Assembly: GCA_914767715.1 (NCBI GenBank)
Contig: OU612071.1
Span: forward strand, 15,186,948 to 15,250,947
DNA from: Membranipora membranacea
Lineage: Eukaryota > Bryozoa > Gymnolaemata > Cheilostomatida > Membraniporidae
Direction of reading: 5' to 3'
DNA length: 64,000 bases
Under the pieces are notes generated by a model. The model searched no databases. It saw only the letters and a program-made list of their open reading frames with translations, and was not told where the DNA came from. The position numbers and the translations under genes are program-made. Below, in pieces: positions 34,446 to 47,300 of the stretch (position 1 is its first letter; each line of letters begins with the position of its first letter).

Positions 34446-35494
34446 CTAACATGTTTACCCCTGCAAGGCTTTGAGCCTCACAGGTGCACTAATTCCTGTA
34501 ATTCATTGAACTTCCTTTATTTCCTTCAGTCAGTTTTATTGACCTTCAATTGTTTTTTTTGCAAATTTAAATATCAATGCAACATGCAATCATGGCATTA
34601 GGTAGAAATTCTGTGTCTGCCCTGAAACCACAAGGACAAAATGCTCATATCCGGCAGCTCCACCAATTTGCTATGTTCAAAAGTGGGGGTTATTGAACAC
34701 ACTCAATTATACAATTGTATGTTAATAACTAACCGGTTTATATTTGTAGAAGTGTATGACGTCTGTATGTATCTATATAGCTATTACTGCTTCATAGGTC
34801 CCAGGAAGAGTAAGTCACATGACTAGCAGTATATAGCCTTTGGTAACTGCTAGACTTCTTATTCTGTCAATACTCAATATCTGGGTTAGACACTATACAA
34901 AAAAGGGGTGCTGCTAACACCTTAGGCGACAGGCTGGATTATAACCATCCAATGATGTAGCAGACACGTATCGAAAGACAGTTCACGTTGATGATGGATC
35001 ATACTAAGCTAGTGTTTATGGGGAAAGCATATTTGGTAATTAGGATGTATGCTTTCCAAATTGAGAGCCGGTTGTCTAGCTTGTTGTTGGGATGCCAGTT
35101 TTTCAGTGTCTATTAATGGTAATAAAACATCCATCAACTATTCCTTAGATGAAGATTAGCATTTAAAATAACAATAATGTAACTCAAAGTTCAGCCCAGC
35201 TGGTAGTATGTATTATCTAGGCTTTGCTTGTAAGCTATAAAGCAAGTAGGATAATTTGCTAGTTGGTTAAGAAATGAAGCAACTTGTTACTGTATAATAA
35301 GTAATAGTAAATAAAAGATAAGCCAGTATGTTAAATAATTGCTGTCATAGTTAGACTATCCCAAGTATCCATAACTTGTAATTCCCAACTATAACATCCT
35401 CCCAGATTTAAAAATGACACCTCCGGTGGCCTATGTTATCTAAACAGTTTTGAACAATCTCTTACTATGGATGAAATCTGTATGAATTCTCCAG
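34446..35494. other. No recognisable gene
   Basis: A short block at 34590-34650 (TTCTGTGTCTGCCCTGAAA) matches 43975-44030 and is part of the copy A/B homology. The rest is AT-rich without frames of interest. Confidence 0.4.
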
Positions 35495-35823
35495 TACATT
35501 ACAAAATAAAGTACACCTATGCTGTAGTATGTTGGATAGGCCCTGGGGGCCGATGTCAGGGGGACATGCCCCAATGCACCTATGAGAGTTGTGTAACAAA
35601 AGGCCTTTTGTTTGGTGAACAAAGGAGTACAATGGCAGGCAAAGTGTGCTTGTCTGAATGCATGTTGGATTCATGTGATTGCATGCTGGGGCGCGTGTAT
35701 GCTAGGCTCAGCTCTCTACTTTTGCTACACTCATTTGTGGGTATACACAATCCACCCGCTGCTACGATATGTAGGAACCACTGGTAAAGGGTATTACACA
35801 ACTGTACTTTATTTTGTAATGTA
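35495..35823. mobile_element. Short element with 20-bp terminal inverted repeats
   Basis: TACATTACAAAATAAAGTAC at 35495-35514 is the perfect reverse complement of 35804-35823. The GC-richer interior has Cys-rich frames on both strands but no motif. It is probably a MITE. No clean target duplication was identified. Confidence 0.5.
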
Positions 35824-36561
35824 ACCATAGACAATAAAGGAACCAGAGAGTCTGTGTAATTATCTACATGTAGAAAATTCTGTCGAAATATAGTTCTGGG
35901 GTATTATGACACTAACCACTTCCTGCTCACATGTTAATGAGAAAAAAGAAAGAATGTCTGATAAAGATGTAAGTTTCTCAATTCCACACTTTCTCATCTG
36001 ATAGGGTGTTGTTTTCTATCTCTATTATGTATTTGTCAAGGATATATATTCTTTTCTCTGCAACTCTCTTGATGAGAGTGGTTGTATTCAGATTAATTCT
36101 GCTAAATTTAATTAATGAAAAAAAAACTCTGGTAGTGGTACTCAGTTTTTAGATAGTAATAGTGATACTGATGATATAATATTAACTTATTCCTAAATAC
36201 TTTTATGGCTCTTCATAAGCCACAGGAGGTCAATATTCTTGTGTCAGTTTATCAATATATAGATAATATGTAACATAAATTAGAACTTTAACTGCAAAGT
36301 TGTCCAATTCATCTAAATTCTGCATAAATGTAGGTATAATTCATACCTTTTGACTAGATTTGTTTTGTGTTTGTTTTTTTTTTAAAAGATTCAAATTCAC
36401 ATATCAAGTCCAAAGGGTTACCTGTAATGTAATGGGTGGTTAACATAGAATGATATGTGTGGTGGGTGAAATTTTCATTTTACCCTGTAGTTGTGTTGGA
36501 TATCTAAATGCTTACTAGAGAAAATGGCTATGATACTTATATAATTATTGTTTGTATTCAG
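35824..36561. other. Non-coding part of the duplicated segment
   Basis: From about 36085 the sequence matches 45925 onward (for example ACTTTTATGGCTCTTCATAAGCC in both). No coding frame; probably intron or spacer upstream of the stalk exon. Confidence 0.5.
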
Positions 36562-36956
36562 TGCCCAGAGAACTGTCTGTGCTTTCCACAGCAAAACATC
36601 TGTTCACTCATCAAAACTATAATATCTACAGCAGCAAAAACTGCCTCGACCACAGCAGCGACCACTGCTGCAACAACGGATGCTGCCACCACCACCCCAA
36701 CCAGTATGCAGTGGACTTCTACCTCCACTATTCCAATAACAGTTGGTGAGTTGAATAATGAGCTAAAGACTGAAATTTGTTTACACTCAGGGTAAGTAAT
36801 TCCTATATTTTAATTTAATATGATGAGATAGTTATTGACCCAAATTTTAATGTTTTCTGTATTTCTGTTTTAGACTGGGAGATCGCTGGGCCCATGATGG
36901 CCGGCGTAGGAATCCTCATTTTTATTCTTTCGTGTATATTCTGTCGAAAAAAATGA
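36562..36956 (+). CDS. Thr-rich stalk plus membrane exon, short tail
   Basis: The stalk exon (36562-36745, after a TATTCAG acceptor) encodes CPENCLCFPQQNICSL, then a long Thr/Ala stalk, a mucin-like composition. It ends in phase 1 at a GTGAGT donor. The second exon (36874-36956, TTTTAG acceptor) supplies WEIAGPMMAGVGILIFILSC, a transmembrane helix, then IFCRKK and a TGA, with AAATAAA three bases on. Phases match exactly, so this pair looks functional. It predicts a type I membrane protein with a cytoplasmic tail of only a few residues. Homologous pieces lie at 46425-46760, 50511, 51514 and 1116. The upstream ectodomain was not found. Confidence 0.6.
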
Positions 36957-37089
36957 AATAAAGTTTAAATTAGCCCTAAAAAAACTCATTATTATAAACA
37001 AACTATCACTCCCAAAATCAAAATTGTCTGTCCACAGACAGCTCAAAAATATAAAAACTTGTCTGTGGGAGCTTTCTTTTTGGTAAGTC

Positions 37090-40000
37090 CTAACCGCTGC
37101 TGTATATGAACTGCGGGTCACGCTTCTTGCGAGGGCGTCTCCTCAGTCCATCCTTCCTTGTTTCTCTGTTTGGCGTTCCATAGCCAGCTTCACCAACGCT
37201 TGGAGCTTCAGTTGAAGCTCCTTTCTTGCTTGAGCTTACTTGTCCTACATCAGACTCGGTGCTCTCATCTTTATCTTTCTTTTCCAGTCCACCAGAAGCA
37301 GATGAATGTCTGAAGTTACCTACCGTGTTGTCTGTGGCATTGTCGTACACGTCGAGATCATCTGACTCCTGTAGGCTGTCTTCTGAGTCGTCCTCCTGAG
37401 ACTCTGCAACATCCTCCTCATCAGACACAGGTGAGTCGAAATCCATCTCTCCTTGGTCAGAGTCTGGCAGTTCTCTTACTAGGGGTCCCATGTATATCTT
37501 CAACTTGTTTAAATGGACAGCGAATGTAGGCCTATCCGGGTCATTGAACGCCGAAAGCCTTGCATTCGTGTCCGTAACATGTTTAACTATATATGGGCCC
37601 TGCCAGCGTCTCAGCAGTTTTGTTGTCCTCTTCCGATAGCCTCTAGGGTTTTAATAAAGAACCGCGTCACCAACCTTTATATTGCTTGGGGACGACTTAC
37701 AGTCATAGTAATGTTTCTGTGTCCTTTTGCCCTTTTCTGTTGCCTCTCTTGCTGCCTTCCAAACCACTGACATCTGCTTGTGTAGACCTGCAGCAAATGT
37801 GCCAGGCTCAATCCATTCTGGTGCTGTGGGCAGCATCATTTCATGTGGTAACCTCAGTTCTCTGCATTGTAGCAAGAGACTAGGAGAGGCGTTGATGATG
37901 GTGTGTCGCGAGCTATTGTGGGCCAGCGTCACAAATGGTAAGTATGCACACCAGTCAGTGCGTGACTCATTGAATACATGTGAGAGTGCCTGGGCTATTG
38001 GTCTGTTGTAGAACTCAACTTGACCATTGCACTGAGGGTGGTATGGAGTGGTAACTCCGTGGTCCACCTTCAGTAGTTTATCGATCTCCCTGACAATCTC
38101 ACTTAAAAAATTCTTAGCCCGGTCGCTGATTAGCACCCGACTGGCTCCATAGCGACAAAATATGCGCTCAACATAGGATCTAGCTACTGCCTGAGCCGTC
38201 TGATCTGGTGTCGCCTCCATCTCCGTCCATTTAGTGTAGTGGTCAGTCCAAACCAGTATGTGTTTATTCCCTCTGAAAATCGACTGACAATATTTCAAAT
38301 GGTGACGTGGCCATCTGATTTTTCAGGGGTACCCTCATTGGTTTCTTCGGATCCTTATTCCTCTGGCAGGAGTCGCACTGACTGATGTGCTCAGTGACCT
38401 CTCTTGTCATGTGAGGCCACCAGTACTGACTCCTGAGGTTCAGTAGTGTTTTCGTTATACCCTGATGGAGGGCGGTGAGTGAGTCATGTGAAGCCCATAT
38501 GAGTGTCTTGCGTTGAGAAACTGGGATTGCCAGGCAGAGTTTGTCGTCTATCTTCTTGTATAGCACACCCCGCATGAGTTCAAAACCTTCGCTTTCCTTC
38601 CTTATCTGTCTGGTTGTCCTCTTTGATGCATCAGGCGGGAACTTTCCTCTTCTCATGAACATCAGAATGGGTCCAAGGAAATAATCCTTGGACTGGTATC
38701 CATTCATCTGCACCTCCTGCTCGCTGAGCTCTTCGTCGCTTCCGATTATCATGTTGACAAATTCTGCTCTTGATAGTGCGTCAGCGACTACGTTTTCCTT
38801 TCCTGGCGTGTGTGATATGGTGAAGTCATAATCGGCCAACTGAATAGCCCATCTGGCCAGTCTGCCTGTCAGTTCTGCCGATTTTAGTAGATATACACAC
38901 ATCATGTTGTCAGTTTGGATGAAGAAGTGGACATTCATCAGATATCCGCGATATCTCTTTACTGCGCTCAGTATTGCAAACAACTCCTGTTCACATGTTG
39001 CCCATTTTCTCTCACACTAGTTCAGTGTCTTGCTAAAGAAGGATATCGGGTGATGCTTGTTATCCTCTCTCAACTGAGAGAGTACTGCTCCGATACACAA
39101 TCCATTTGCGTCAGTAGCGAGGGTGAAGGGCTTTGAGAAGTCTGGGAATATCAACACTGGGGCCGAAATTATGACTGACTTAAGTAAGTTCACTGCTGCT
39201 ATTCACTCCTCTGTCCACACAAAGGGGTTATCTCCTGTGAGCTTTGTCAAGGGCAAAACCTCCTTGGTGTAACCTTTTACAAAGCTCCTGTAAAAACCAA
39301 ACAAGCCTAACAGTCTCCTCACTTCAGTGGCAGTCTTTGGATCTGGAAAATTCCTGATCTTCGCTACATTGTGCGGCGCCACTGTAATTCCATCCTCAGA
39401 GATAACGTGGCCTAGATAGGTTAGTTCTTTCTGAAAGAAATGGCTTTTACTAAGCCTGTATGCCTGTATCTCAATCTGATGAATCTCAGTCGCTCAAATA
39501 CAGTCCGTAGTAGTGTGATGTGGGAGTCAAAGTCAGCTGAAGTCAACAACCAGTCGTCTACCTCGACGACTGAAGATCCCGAACTAATCAAATCTGCCAT
39601 AATGGCCATTGATAGTCTATCAAAGGTGCTAGGGGATCCACTGGCTCCTTGGGGCATAACTTTCCATTTATAATAACCCCAAGGTGTTATAAATGATGAC
39701 TTCTCTTGCGAATCTTCATGCAGTTTAACTTGAAAAAATCCTGAACAGAGATCAATTGCACTGAAAACCTTTTCCCGTGCATGATCTCCATAACATTGTC
39801 GATATTCGATAAACACATGGATTGTTTTTCCGTGACAGCATTTAATTTCCTGTGATCCACACAAAATCAATGGGTGTTATCCTTCTTCTTAACTATGACT
39901 ACAGGTGAGCTCCATATCCCACTTGACATCTCAATCATCTCTCTGTCCAACATGGTGTCGATCTGTTTCTTTATTTCGGCTCGCAAACCTACAGGTATGT

Positions 40001-40258
40001 TGCATGGCCTACTCCTGATGGGTGTCACTCCTGGTTGAGTTTGTATAAAATGTTGATCCACGTCAGTCCTTCTCCTATAATGTCTGAGAATTCGTTGATG
40101 AGGTCACGCAGAATGGGCATCTGGTCATCGTCCAGAGTTGTCTTGTTTTGATCTAACGACTCACCTGGTTTCTCTTTGTTCCTTCTAGGAGTAGGTCTAT
40201 TGATATTACTCATATCATGCTCATTACACTCTAGTAAGTATGTGCACCCAAATGTCAT
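37090..40258 (-). pseudogene. pol: Ty3/gypsy pol polyprotein, decayed
   Basis: Read from 40258 downward it shows the end of the protease-RT linker and RT fingers (PVVIVKKKDN). Palm motif A is FSAIDLCSGFFQVKL, then MPQGASGSPSTFDRL, and the catalytic loop is VEVDDWLL (usually YxDD). RNase H follows (LATDANGLCIGAVLSQL), then the DALSRAE linker. The integrase has its zinc-binding H2C2 domain (C-x2-C in ISQCDSCQRN), Asp in SVDF and ISDRAKNF, and Glu in NGQVEF with D-35-E spacing. The acidic C-terminus has a basic end. About four frameshifts and two in-frame stops (TAG near 39016, TAA near 37650) disable it. Gag and LTRs were not identified. It is clearly older than the element at 5.9-9.2 kb and is a different lineage. 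Confidence 0.9.
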
Positions 40259-40560
40259 TGCGCAGAAGGATAATTTCTATCCACAATAATGCATAAAAAT
40301 ATCAATGTCAAAATCATATTCTCAATGTTGTTGTATAATATTTAGTTCGTTGTTATTTGTGGTCAAGAAACTTGAATCCATTTTTTACTCTTCCAGATCA
40401 GAAACTTGTCCTCTATATATAACCAGAGAATAATTGTAGACATGCAATGCTGAGAGCTTAGGGAAGCTGCATGGTAAGCCAGATTTATGGATCGCAGAAT
40501 ACTGGGACAAACTTTTGAAAAACCAGATGTACTGCTGGCGTAGCCCCAGTCAGTGACCAG
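40256..40560 (+). repeat. Displaced fragment of the Myb-gene segment
   Basis: Matches 43550-43865 in the same orientation (GCGCAGAAGGATAATTT start; GATGTACTGCTGGC near the end). In copy B this follows the helix exon directly. In copy A the corresponding helix exon ends near 34445, so about 5.8 kb now separates the two parts, or this belongs to a separate partial copy. Confidence 0.6.
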
Positions 40561-41159
40561 GCAATCGCTGCCGGAAATTCGGATGTTATTATATGGAAAT
40601 TGACTACAAACATCATCCAATTCCGAGTTGATTATCATTGGTACGTTGTGAAAAATGTACCCCAATGCAGCTCCAGGATCATAATTGGTCATGGGTTGCC
40701 AGAGATGCCAAGCTCCCTCTCAGCATTGACACCTATAACTAGGCCTGATCAACCTCATGAGAATATGTTGGGAAAATGGGAGCTTTCAGTAGTTGGGTAC
40801 AGGTCAGGTTATGTTGATTTTTTTCAAATATATAACTTGTTTTGATAGTTAGATATGATATCAGATAATCACACTTTGTCCTATTTTGTCCTTTGATGAC
40901 GCATTGTGATATGAATGAGTAAGTTGACATTATACCATTATGTGTAGCAAAAAAAGTAAAGTGACAGTGCTGTAGGCTTTAAACATGCATATGGGATAAT
41001 TTCAATAAGCACTTGATACTCTATATTCAGATATATAGTCAGAAAGTCAGACGTCAACTGTTAGACATGCCAACAGCTGCTCGAGTGTACAGCTGATGAG
41101 ATAGAAACAATTCTGGTAACAAACAAAACATTATACGGTTCACTAAGAACAGACAATTG
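40561..41159. other. No recognisable gene
   Basis: Frames on both strands overlap the preceding repeat fragment without motifs. The rest is AT-rich. Confidence 0.4.
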
Positions 41160-44100
41160 TCCCTCTACAGGAAAACATTCACTCTGATGTTATTGGAGAA
41201 AGGTAACAGATTCACCGGTGCCTTACGACCTTACACTGAAATAAGTATGAGAAGACTTGGAAGAACGGCAAAGCAGGTTGGATATTATATCTCACATAGG
41301 TGAGGGAGGAAAGCTTACAATGATATGTATATAAAAATTTGAAATTGAAATTATTGATCTAAACAAATATATACAGATGTTGAAAGCAGTGTCACAATGT
41401 AGTTTATTTCAATTATGTACTACTATATTGAAGCACTTGACACCTCGTCCACAAGGCCAAGTCTTGTTATCGGTGAACAGTCAGAACAGTAAGCTGTATT
41501 GATAATGAAGAGAACAAGACAGCTATGTCCTCAGACGCTGTGGTAAGCCAGCCAGCAAGTCTTATCTGACTCTAACACCACTGACTCCTTCCAGCTTATA
41601 TTGTGCACAGAAGGCATTGAAAAGACAGGACACTCGAGCCACACTTGGATTTATTGGTGGATACGAGATATTCCAACTACAACACCAAAAATCCACCATC
41701 ATGACCCGCACAGGTAATATCAATAATTTATGAAGGTCTTATCTGATCAGCTTGAGCTCATGTGAGGATGAGACTTCACCTGCTAGCTCTTCAGAAAAGT
41801 TTTTTTTTCATGTTAGTTAAAACATCCCGGTGGTAACTCTGTGAGTGTGTATATCACTGCGGTTTTAATTCCTTAACAATTGGATATTTCAGGTTGACCT
41901 GAAGACTTCCTGCTAACACTGATGGAAGAGGGGAGAATGATTACTAACTATGCTCAGATTCTTACCAAGTATCTCCTGCAACTGAAAAACGCAGAGAGAT
42001 AGACTCTGACCCAAATAATATCATAGGTGAGAAGAGCACACAAAATGCAACTTCATTATATTGTTACATTTATTCAAATAACTATTCTAAAAAATGTTCC
42101 AGAGGAAGGCGAGGCAAAAGTTTAGCTACACTGCTCATTCATAGACAAATTTCTTTGAGCAGAACCAGCCGAACAAATTTTTTGCCTGCTGAGCATCGAT
42201 TTTCAATATTTTCATTTCAGTGCATCATCCATTTGTAGACAGCTGTGAATACCAGTTACTGCAGGTCAACTAGTGGGAACTGTACCTCTCGGTGCAGGCT
42301 TCTAATTTTACTCTCTGTACGGTTTTCAACTGTTTGACTCTTGTGTACTTTTCTGGTGTACCTCTCTTGTTTCTACTTTTATGTATTCACCACCAGTCAA
42401 TCAATATTGGTTGGATACAAAACGGACAACTAAATGGACAAACAGTGCAGCAAAAAAACTGTCTCATTCATTTGCGCGATAACTCTGATAATGATCCAAA
42501 AAAAAATGTTGACTGAATCGAATTCAAGAATTGAGTCATACTCTGTACAGCACTCAACCATGCAGCTTTAACATTCCTGCTCCTGCTGTCAGCATGAAAA
42601 CCTCCGAATAGGATAAAATTCATGTTGGCACTTACCAGCCAATTTGCTATCAGTGAATGAAAGCCATGAGGTGACTACTGTGTTTGTGGAAACGTCTTTT
42701 GATAACTTGAATGATGAGAAGAGACAAATATGCGCTAATATGGCTGCTTGGACATTTAAAATAAAAACTCCATGATAGAGCTGATCTCCAAAATTGGCAG
42801 ATATGAGGTTCATGAAGGTGGTAAATACTAAACCAGGCCCCTTGAAACGTGTAACAGATTCTTCCACCAATTAACCTATCTGTTCATTTCAAATTGAAAT
42901 GAGATAACTTAAATTTATCACAAAAATTTTGTCACCATCTCCTGTGAAGAGCAGATTAAAGCCCTCACCATCAATGATTCGACTCCTAAGCAGACATTAA
43001 GACATGTCAAGGTCAAGAAAGAAGCTCTATGCAGTTCCTTATTCGGCTGTCTTCATCTGAAAACAAGAAGCAAAGACTGAACACTCAAAATTGAAAGTGA
43101 ATGTCAGTGCCGAAAGAAAATCCCAACTCTTGGTTCTGAAAGAAAACCCGGAGTCCCTTGTAGGCATGCGTGTTCGCTATCTTTTCATGTCAGAAGTGTT
43201 CAAGGCATAATGAATATTCCAAGAGGGGAACAGGTTGAACATCTCCAACTCATTTCAGAAAATGTAACACAACAGCTCCCCTCAGGTGGGTTGCAGGCAA
43301 TAAAACACGGGATGCAGCTACCCCCTAACTGTCTTTCCCGGATCTACATGAGAGATGAGTGCAGCAGCACACCTTGCATGGTACACTGTTTCAATTTCAG
43401 CGGAGATGGCGAAGATTTTGAACTGGATGCAACTCATGCAATGTACCAGCTGCTAATAAAACAGAATGAGTTACTTTTAGCATAGCATTGCGAGCTATCG
43501 AGAAACTTCAAAATAAATAATATTATCATTACACTCTAAACATTGCGCAGAAGGATAATTTTGATCCATAATCATTTGTTATTTCTAGTCAGAAACTGGA
43601 CTCCATTTTTGCTCATCTAGATCAGAAGTTCGTGCTTTTAAGCCAGAGAATCAATGTAAACATGCACAATGCTGACTGCTTAGGGAGGCTGCATGGTCAA
43701 CTACATATATATGATTCCAAGGATACCAAATCAAGTACGGATTCCCAGCATATGCTCGCTGAGAAGGTGGGTGCTATAAAGAACTTGTCTGAACATTTGA
43801 AAAACCTGATGTACTGCTGGCAAAGCCCAATACCGTGTCCATGATATCGCTGCCGGAAACACGGACTTCAATGCAACAGCAGCAAGCCAATTGAAAGAAT
43901 CGTGCCAATTTCTTTGTTGAGATTCCTCGAATCCTAAACAATAGGTAGGATTTATGTTTTGCCTTGTTATTGGTAATAATTCTGTGTCTGCCCTGAAATC
44001 TCGAGAATATGATGCTCATATCCAGAGAATGAGAACCCTAAGAGGAGAACCAGTAAACACCGGAAATTTCAGAAACAGGTTCAACAAACAACAACAGATT

Positions 44101-44244
44101 AATTTATTCTCAAGCCTGGGAATTGGGGGTGATGACCGAAACAACAGACAGCTGGAGAGCCCTATGGGATATTGGGACTCTCCAATATTAGATAGAGACT
44201 ACCCGACAGAAATTTTAATAAGCAGAGCTTCAGAGTTGTGCTGA
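41160..44244 (+). repeat. Duplicated Myb-gene segment, copy B
   Basis: Decayed counterpart of 32.3-34.65 kb. The Myb domain is reduced to EEQIKAL-like text near 42945. The helix exon survives at 43390-43485 (FNFSGDGEDFELDATHA). An open Leu/Gln/His-rich segment at 43589-43844 (HLDQKFVLLSQRINVNMHNA) may be the coiled-coil end. An open frame of 97 codons (43954-44244) follows, rich in Arg, Asn and Gln, without a family match. Copy B lacks the TGGG exon in readable form. Confidence 0.6.
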
Positions 44245-44834
44245 ATGAGAAGCTGCTTGTGGGAGGTCAATTTGTAACTACATAATGTGCAACATTTCGA
44301 TTGATAAGTTGTCTCTCAGGGCTAATTTCATTTTATGCTTCTGCATCCGCTTTTGCTATCATGGATCTTGACATTTTATTCTGAATATCCAAAACAAACA
44401 TCTGAAATCATTATTTGGATAACAAACATATATCACAATATATGCCGATTGTGAGATATCTTAGGTATCGACTCTTTCAAAGAGTGGCTCATTAACCAGC
44501 CTCTTTAATAACCCTCCGAATGAAAATATTGTAGCATACAAGCTCCTAGTTCCCAATGCTGATCTGCCCACAGGTTTTGTGCAGATCGTCTTGTGGAGCT
44601 CTTCATGGGTGAAGATGATTATTACATAATACGTATAGAGGTGTGTAGATCTATTTGATACCTTATATTGATGGGAGATCTTAATTGTTGATATATATTA
44701 TATTTGGAAGCATGGCAATTATGTTCGCATACAATTTTAATCTTTAACCATGGGTAAATTTCTGCTTAAATATTGTATTTATGTATTTATCAGTTTGTCT
44801 GCAGACCAAAAGGTGAACCAGTCACCGCAAATGA
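44245..44834. other. No firm gene
   Basis: A plus-strand stretch at 44480-44620 has scattered coding-like text but no continuous frame. It may be eroded upstream sequence of the helicase fragment. Confidence 0.3.
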
Positions 44835-45065
44835 TGCCTGTTAATTAAATTAGAAACCAAAGACAATATAATTCTCACATCATCTGCAGCTTTTCCTTTA
44901 AATATCTTTATTAATGCAGAAGACAGATTGAATTGTCTCTTTTTTGGTAATTTAAGGTTGAGGAAAGCAGAAATTCTCATCATTGATGAGATATCTATGA
45001 TCAGTTCCCACAAGCTAACCATTCTCAACACACTGCTACAAGTTGCAAAAAAAACAATTGGTTAG
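44835..45065 (+). pseudogene. PIF1-type helicase fragment (possible Helitron)
   Basis: The open plus frame includes SSAAFPLNIFINAED (the region just after the Walker A loop), then KAEILIIDEISMISSHKL, the Walker B/motif II of the PIF1/RecD-like SF1 helicases. A TAG ends it at 45063-45065. One frame over, RGGVQVIFSDDIPIQL matches the next PIF1 motif (normally GGVQVIFSGDFFQL). PIF1-like helicase is fused to Rep in Helitron transposons, so a dead Helitron is the likeliest source. No Rep HUH motif was found nearby. Confidence 0.65.
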
Positions 45066-45924
45066 GGGAGGCGTTCAAGTGATTTTTAGTGATGACATTC
45101 CTATACAGCTCCATCCCATTCCGTACTCTCGGTCAGATGCCATTTGAGAAACACCTGATATGTCTCCTGACTTCCAAGTACATGCATAAAAAAATAATTT
45201 AGAGATTATTTTATAGTTAGTTGCCAAAGCGCTGGTTGGCTTAATCAAGGAAGAAGACTATATGGTGAATGGGTTTTATTTGTGATGGAGGACTACAACC
45301 ATGTGAAATTTATAACTCAGTATTCTGTCAAAGGAATACTGCTGAGCTACTCGTCTTAGTGTCACAAAAGTGATTTGAAAACTTTTATTGATCGGCATCC
45401 AGATTTCATCGATTGGATTGCATTCTGGCTTTAAAAAAATTGAACTGTGATCTCACTAGGTTACCGCCCTCCTTGCAGTCACACCTGGTGTTGCCAGTGG
45501 TAGCGATGCTATGTTGATCATAATAATAATGATAACTGACTTCCAAAATAATTTATTGTTCGAAGAACCCATTGTTTCAATGGGGCTGGTCAAATGGCAC
45601 ATACCATATGTACTTTCATGATTATGCTTCAGCAGAAACAAGTTTTGGGCAGTCTGAAAGTTCTTAGCTATGAAGTAAAAAAATATTCAGAAGTCTACAC
45701 CGCAGGATCAGCGGCATGGGTGTACCGCCACCCTTGTTCCTCAAAGACGACAGGAACTTTAAGAAGAAATCGGATGGATATGTCACTACCAAAGCCCCTG
45801 CGGCTTTCATGCAGTGGTAAGTTAAGTTAAGGGGTGACCAGAACGGCTGAAAGGTCGCAGTAAGACGCTTGTTTTTTTATGGGTGTGGAAAGGAGGTCAG
45901 CCAAATATAATGCTTTTGATGAGA
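45066..45924. other. No recognisable gene
   Basis: May hold more eroded helicase sequence up to about 45200. The short plus frame at 45594-45830 has no motif. Confidence 0.35.
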
Positions 45925-46760
45925 TTGGGTGGTATTCAGATTAATTCTCTTAGGTTTAAGTAACGATAAAAAAAACTATTGTAGTGGTACTTAGTATATA
46001 GTTATAGAGATACGGATTAAGTAAGGAAAAAAAGATAATTATTATGGATATAGTATTAACTTATTCTAAAATACTTTTATGGCTCTTCATAAGCCACAAG
46101 AGGTCAATATTCTTGTGTCATCGGTTTATCAATACAGATTATAATGTATCTGATTTAGAACTTCAACTAAAAAGTAGTCCAAATTCATCCAAATACTGCA
46201 TGAATGTAGGTATAATTCAAACCTTTTGATTAGATTGTTTTGTTTGTTTTTGTTCAAAGATTCAAATACTAAATCCAAAGGGGTACCTGTAATGTAATGG
46301 GTGGTTAATATAGAAGAATATGTGTGGCAGGTGAAATTTTCATTTGACCCCGTAGTTGTGTTGGATATCTAAATGATTACTAGGTAAAATGTGTACAATA
46401 CTTATATATGTTGTTTGTTTTCAGTGCCCAGAGAACTGCCTCTGCTTTTCAGAGCAGAATATTTGCTCTCTTACAAAAAAACAATTATCAGAGCTGCCTC
46501 TTCATCAACAACTGTTACTACTACTACAACAGCTGATGCCGTCATAACTACACTGAGCTGCGGCACAATGCAATGGACAATCGTAACTCCCGCAATTCCC
46601 ATAACAGTTGGTTTGTTGAATAATGAGTTAATGACTGAAATGAATTTACACTCAGAATTTACACTCAAGGTAGGTAACTCCTGTATTGATTTGATGAGAA
46701 ATTTATTGGCTCAAGATTTAATGCTTATTATATTTCTGTTTTAGATTGGGAAAAGCATCG
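45925..46760 (+). repeat. Second copy of the stalk/membrane gene segment, decayed
   Basis: Parallels 36085-36900. The stalk exon (46425-46610) starts CPENCLCF again and remains Thr-rich, but it is 186 rather than 184 bases long, so the phase is lost. After the acceptor at 46745 the membrane helix is destroyed. This copy is a pseudogene of the 36.6 kb gene end. Confidence 0.75.
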
Positions 46761-47104
46761 AAATAGCGTACATATACCACAATTACCATAATACTACTGT
46801 TGTTGGGTCGAGGAAGGATTTCATCTGTGAATTAGAAACCTATCTTTCCTGGCAAATTCTGGAGCATTGTCTGAAAAAAATCGGCGAACACAACTAGCAC
46901 CAGAAAAATTGCATCATAAAATTTACCATTGACATTTTTTACATGCCCTCTTAGTGTATTCAATCCTTTAGTGGCCAACAGATGAGGAGGTGGCAAACCA
47001 ATCTTTCACTCTCCAAACGACGTGGCTCGGCAAGTTAAATGGGAGCCTAGCTCATGCTGTTTTCTACAAGAAACTAGGAGCTCATCAAGCTAATCAAGTG
47101 CAGA

Positions 47105-47300
47105 ATGTCTAAGGATCAGAGGTCTGCCAGTCCACGAGAGGTTGGTTCAGCACTGGTTGTGAGCTACCACTGCATATGCGGTGGCTCTGATCGGTGGAAA
47201 AGCCAGCCTGGAGTTGGTGGTAAGTATGTGGGAAATGAACTTACAGTCGCATCAAATTTTATGAGGCTTGTATCATCATGTTATGCTCGCTATCATAAAC
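47105..47300 (+). pseudogene. Possible Kolobok-like transposase fragment
   Basis: VVSYHCICGGSDRWKSQPGV followed by a GN pair resembles the 'W-x-S-Q-P ... G-N' signature and nearby Cys residues of Kolobok-type transposases. Only about 60 residues remain, with no acidic catalytic motif, so the call is tentative. Confidence 0.35.

Noticed and set aside
36870-37080. LTR of the gypsy element at 37-40 kb
   Set aside because: The CTGTCCACAGACAG-containing sequence recurs elsewhere together with the membrane exon, not with pol, and no matching copy lies beyond 40258.
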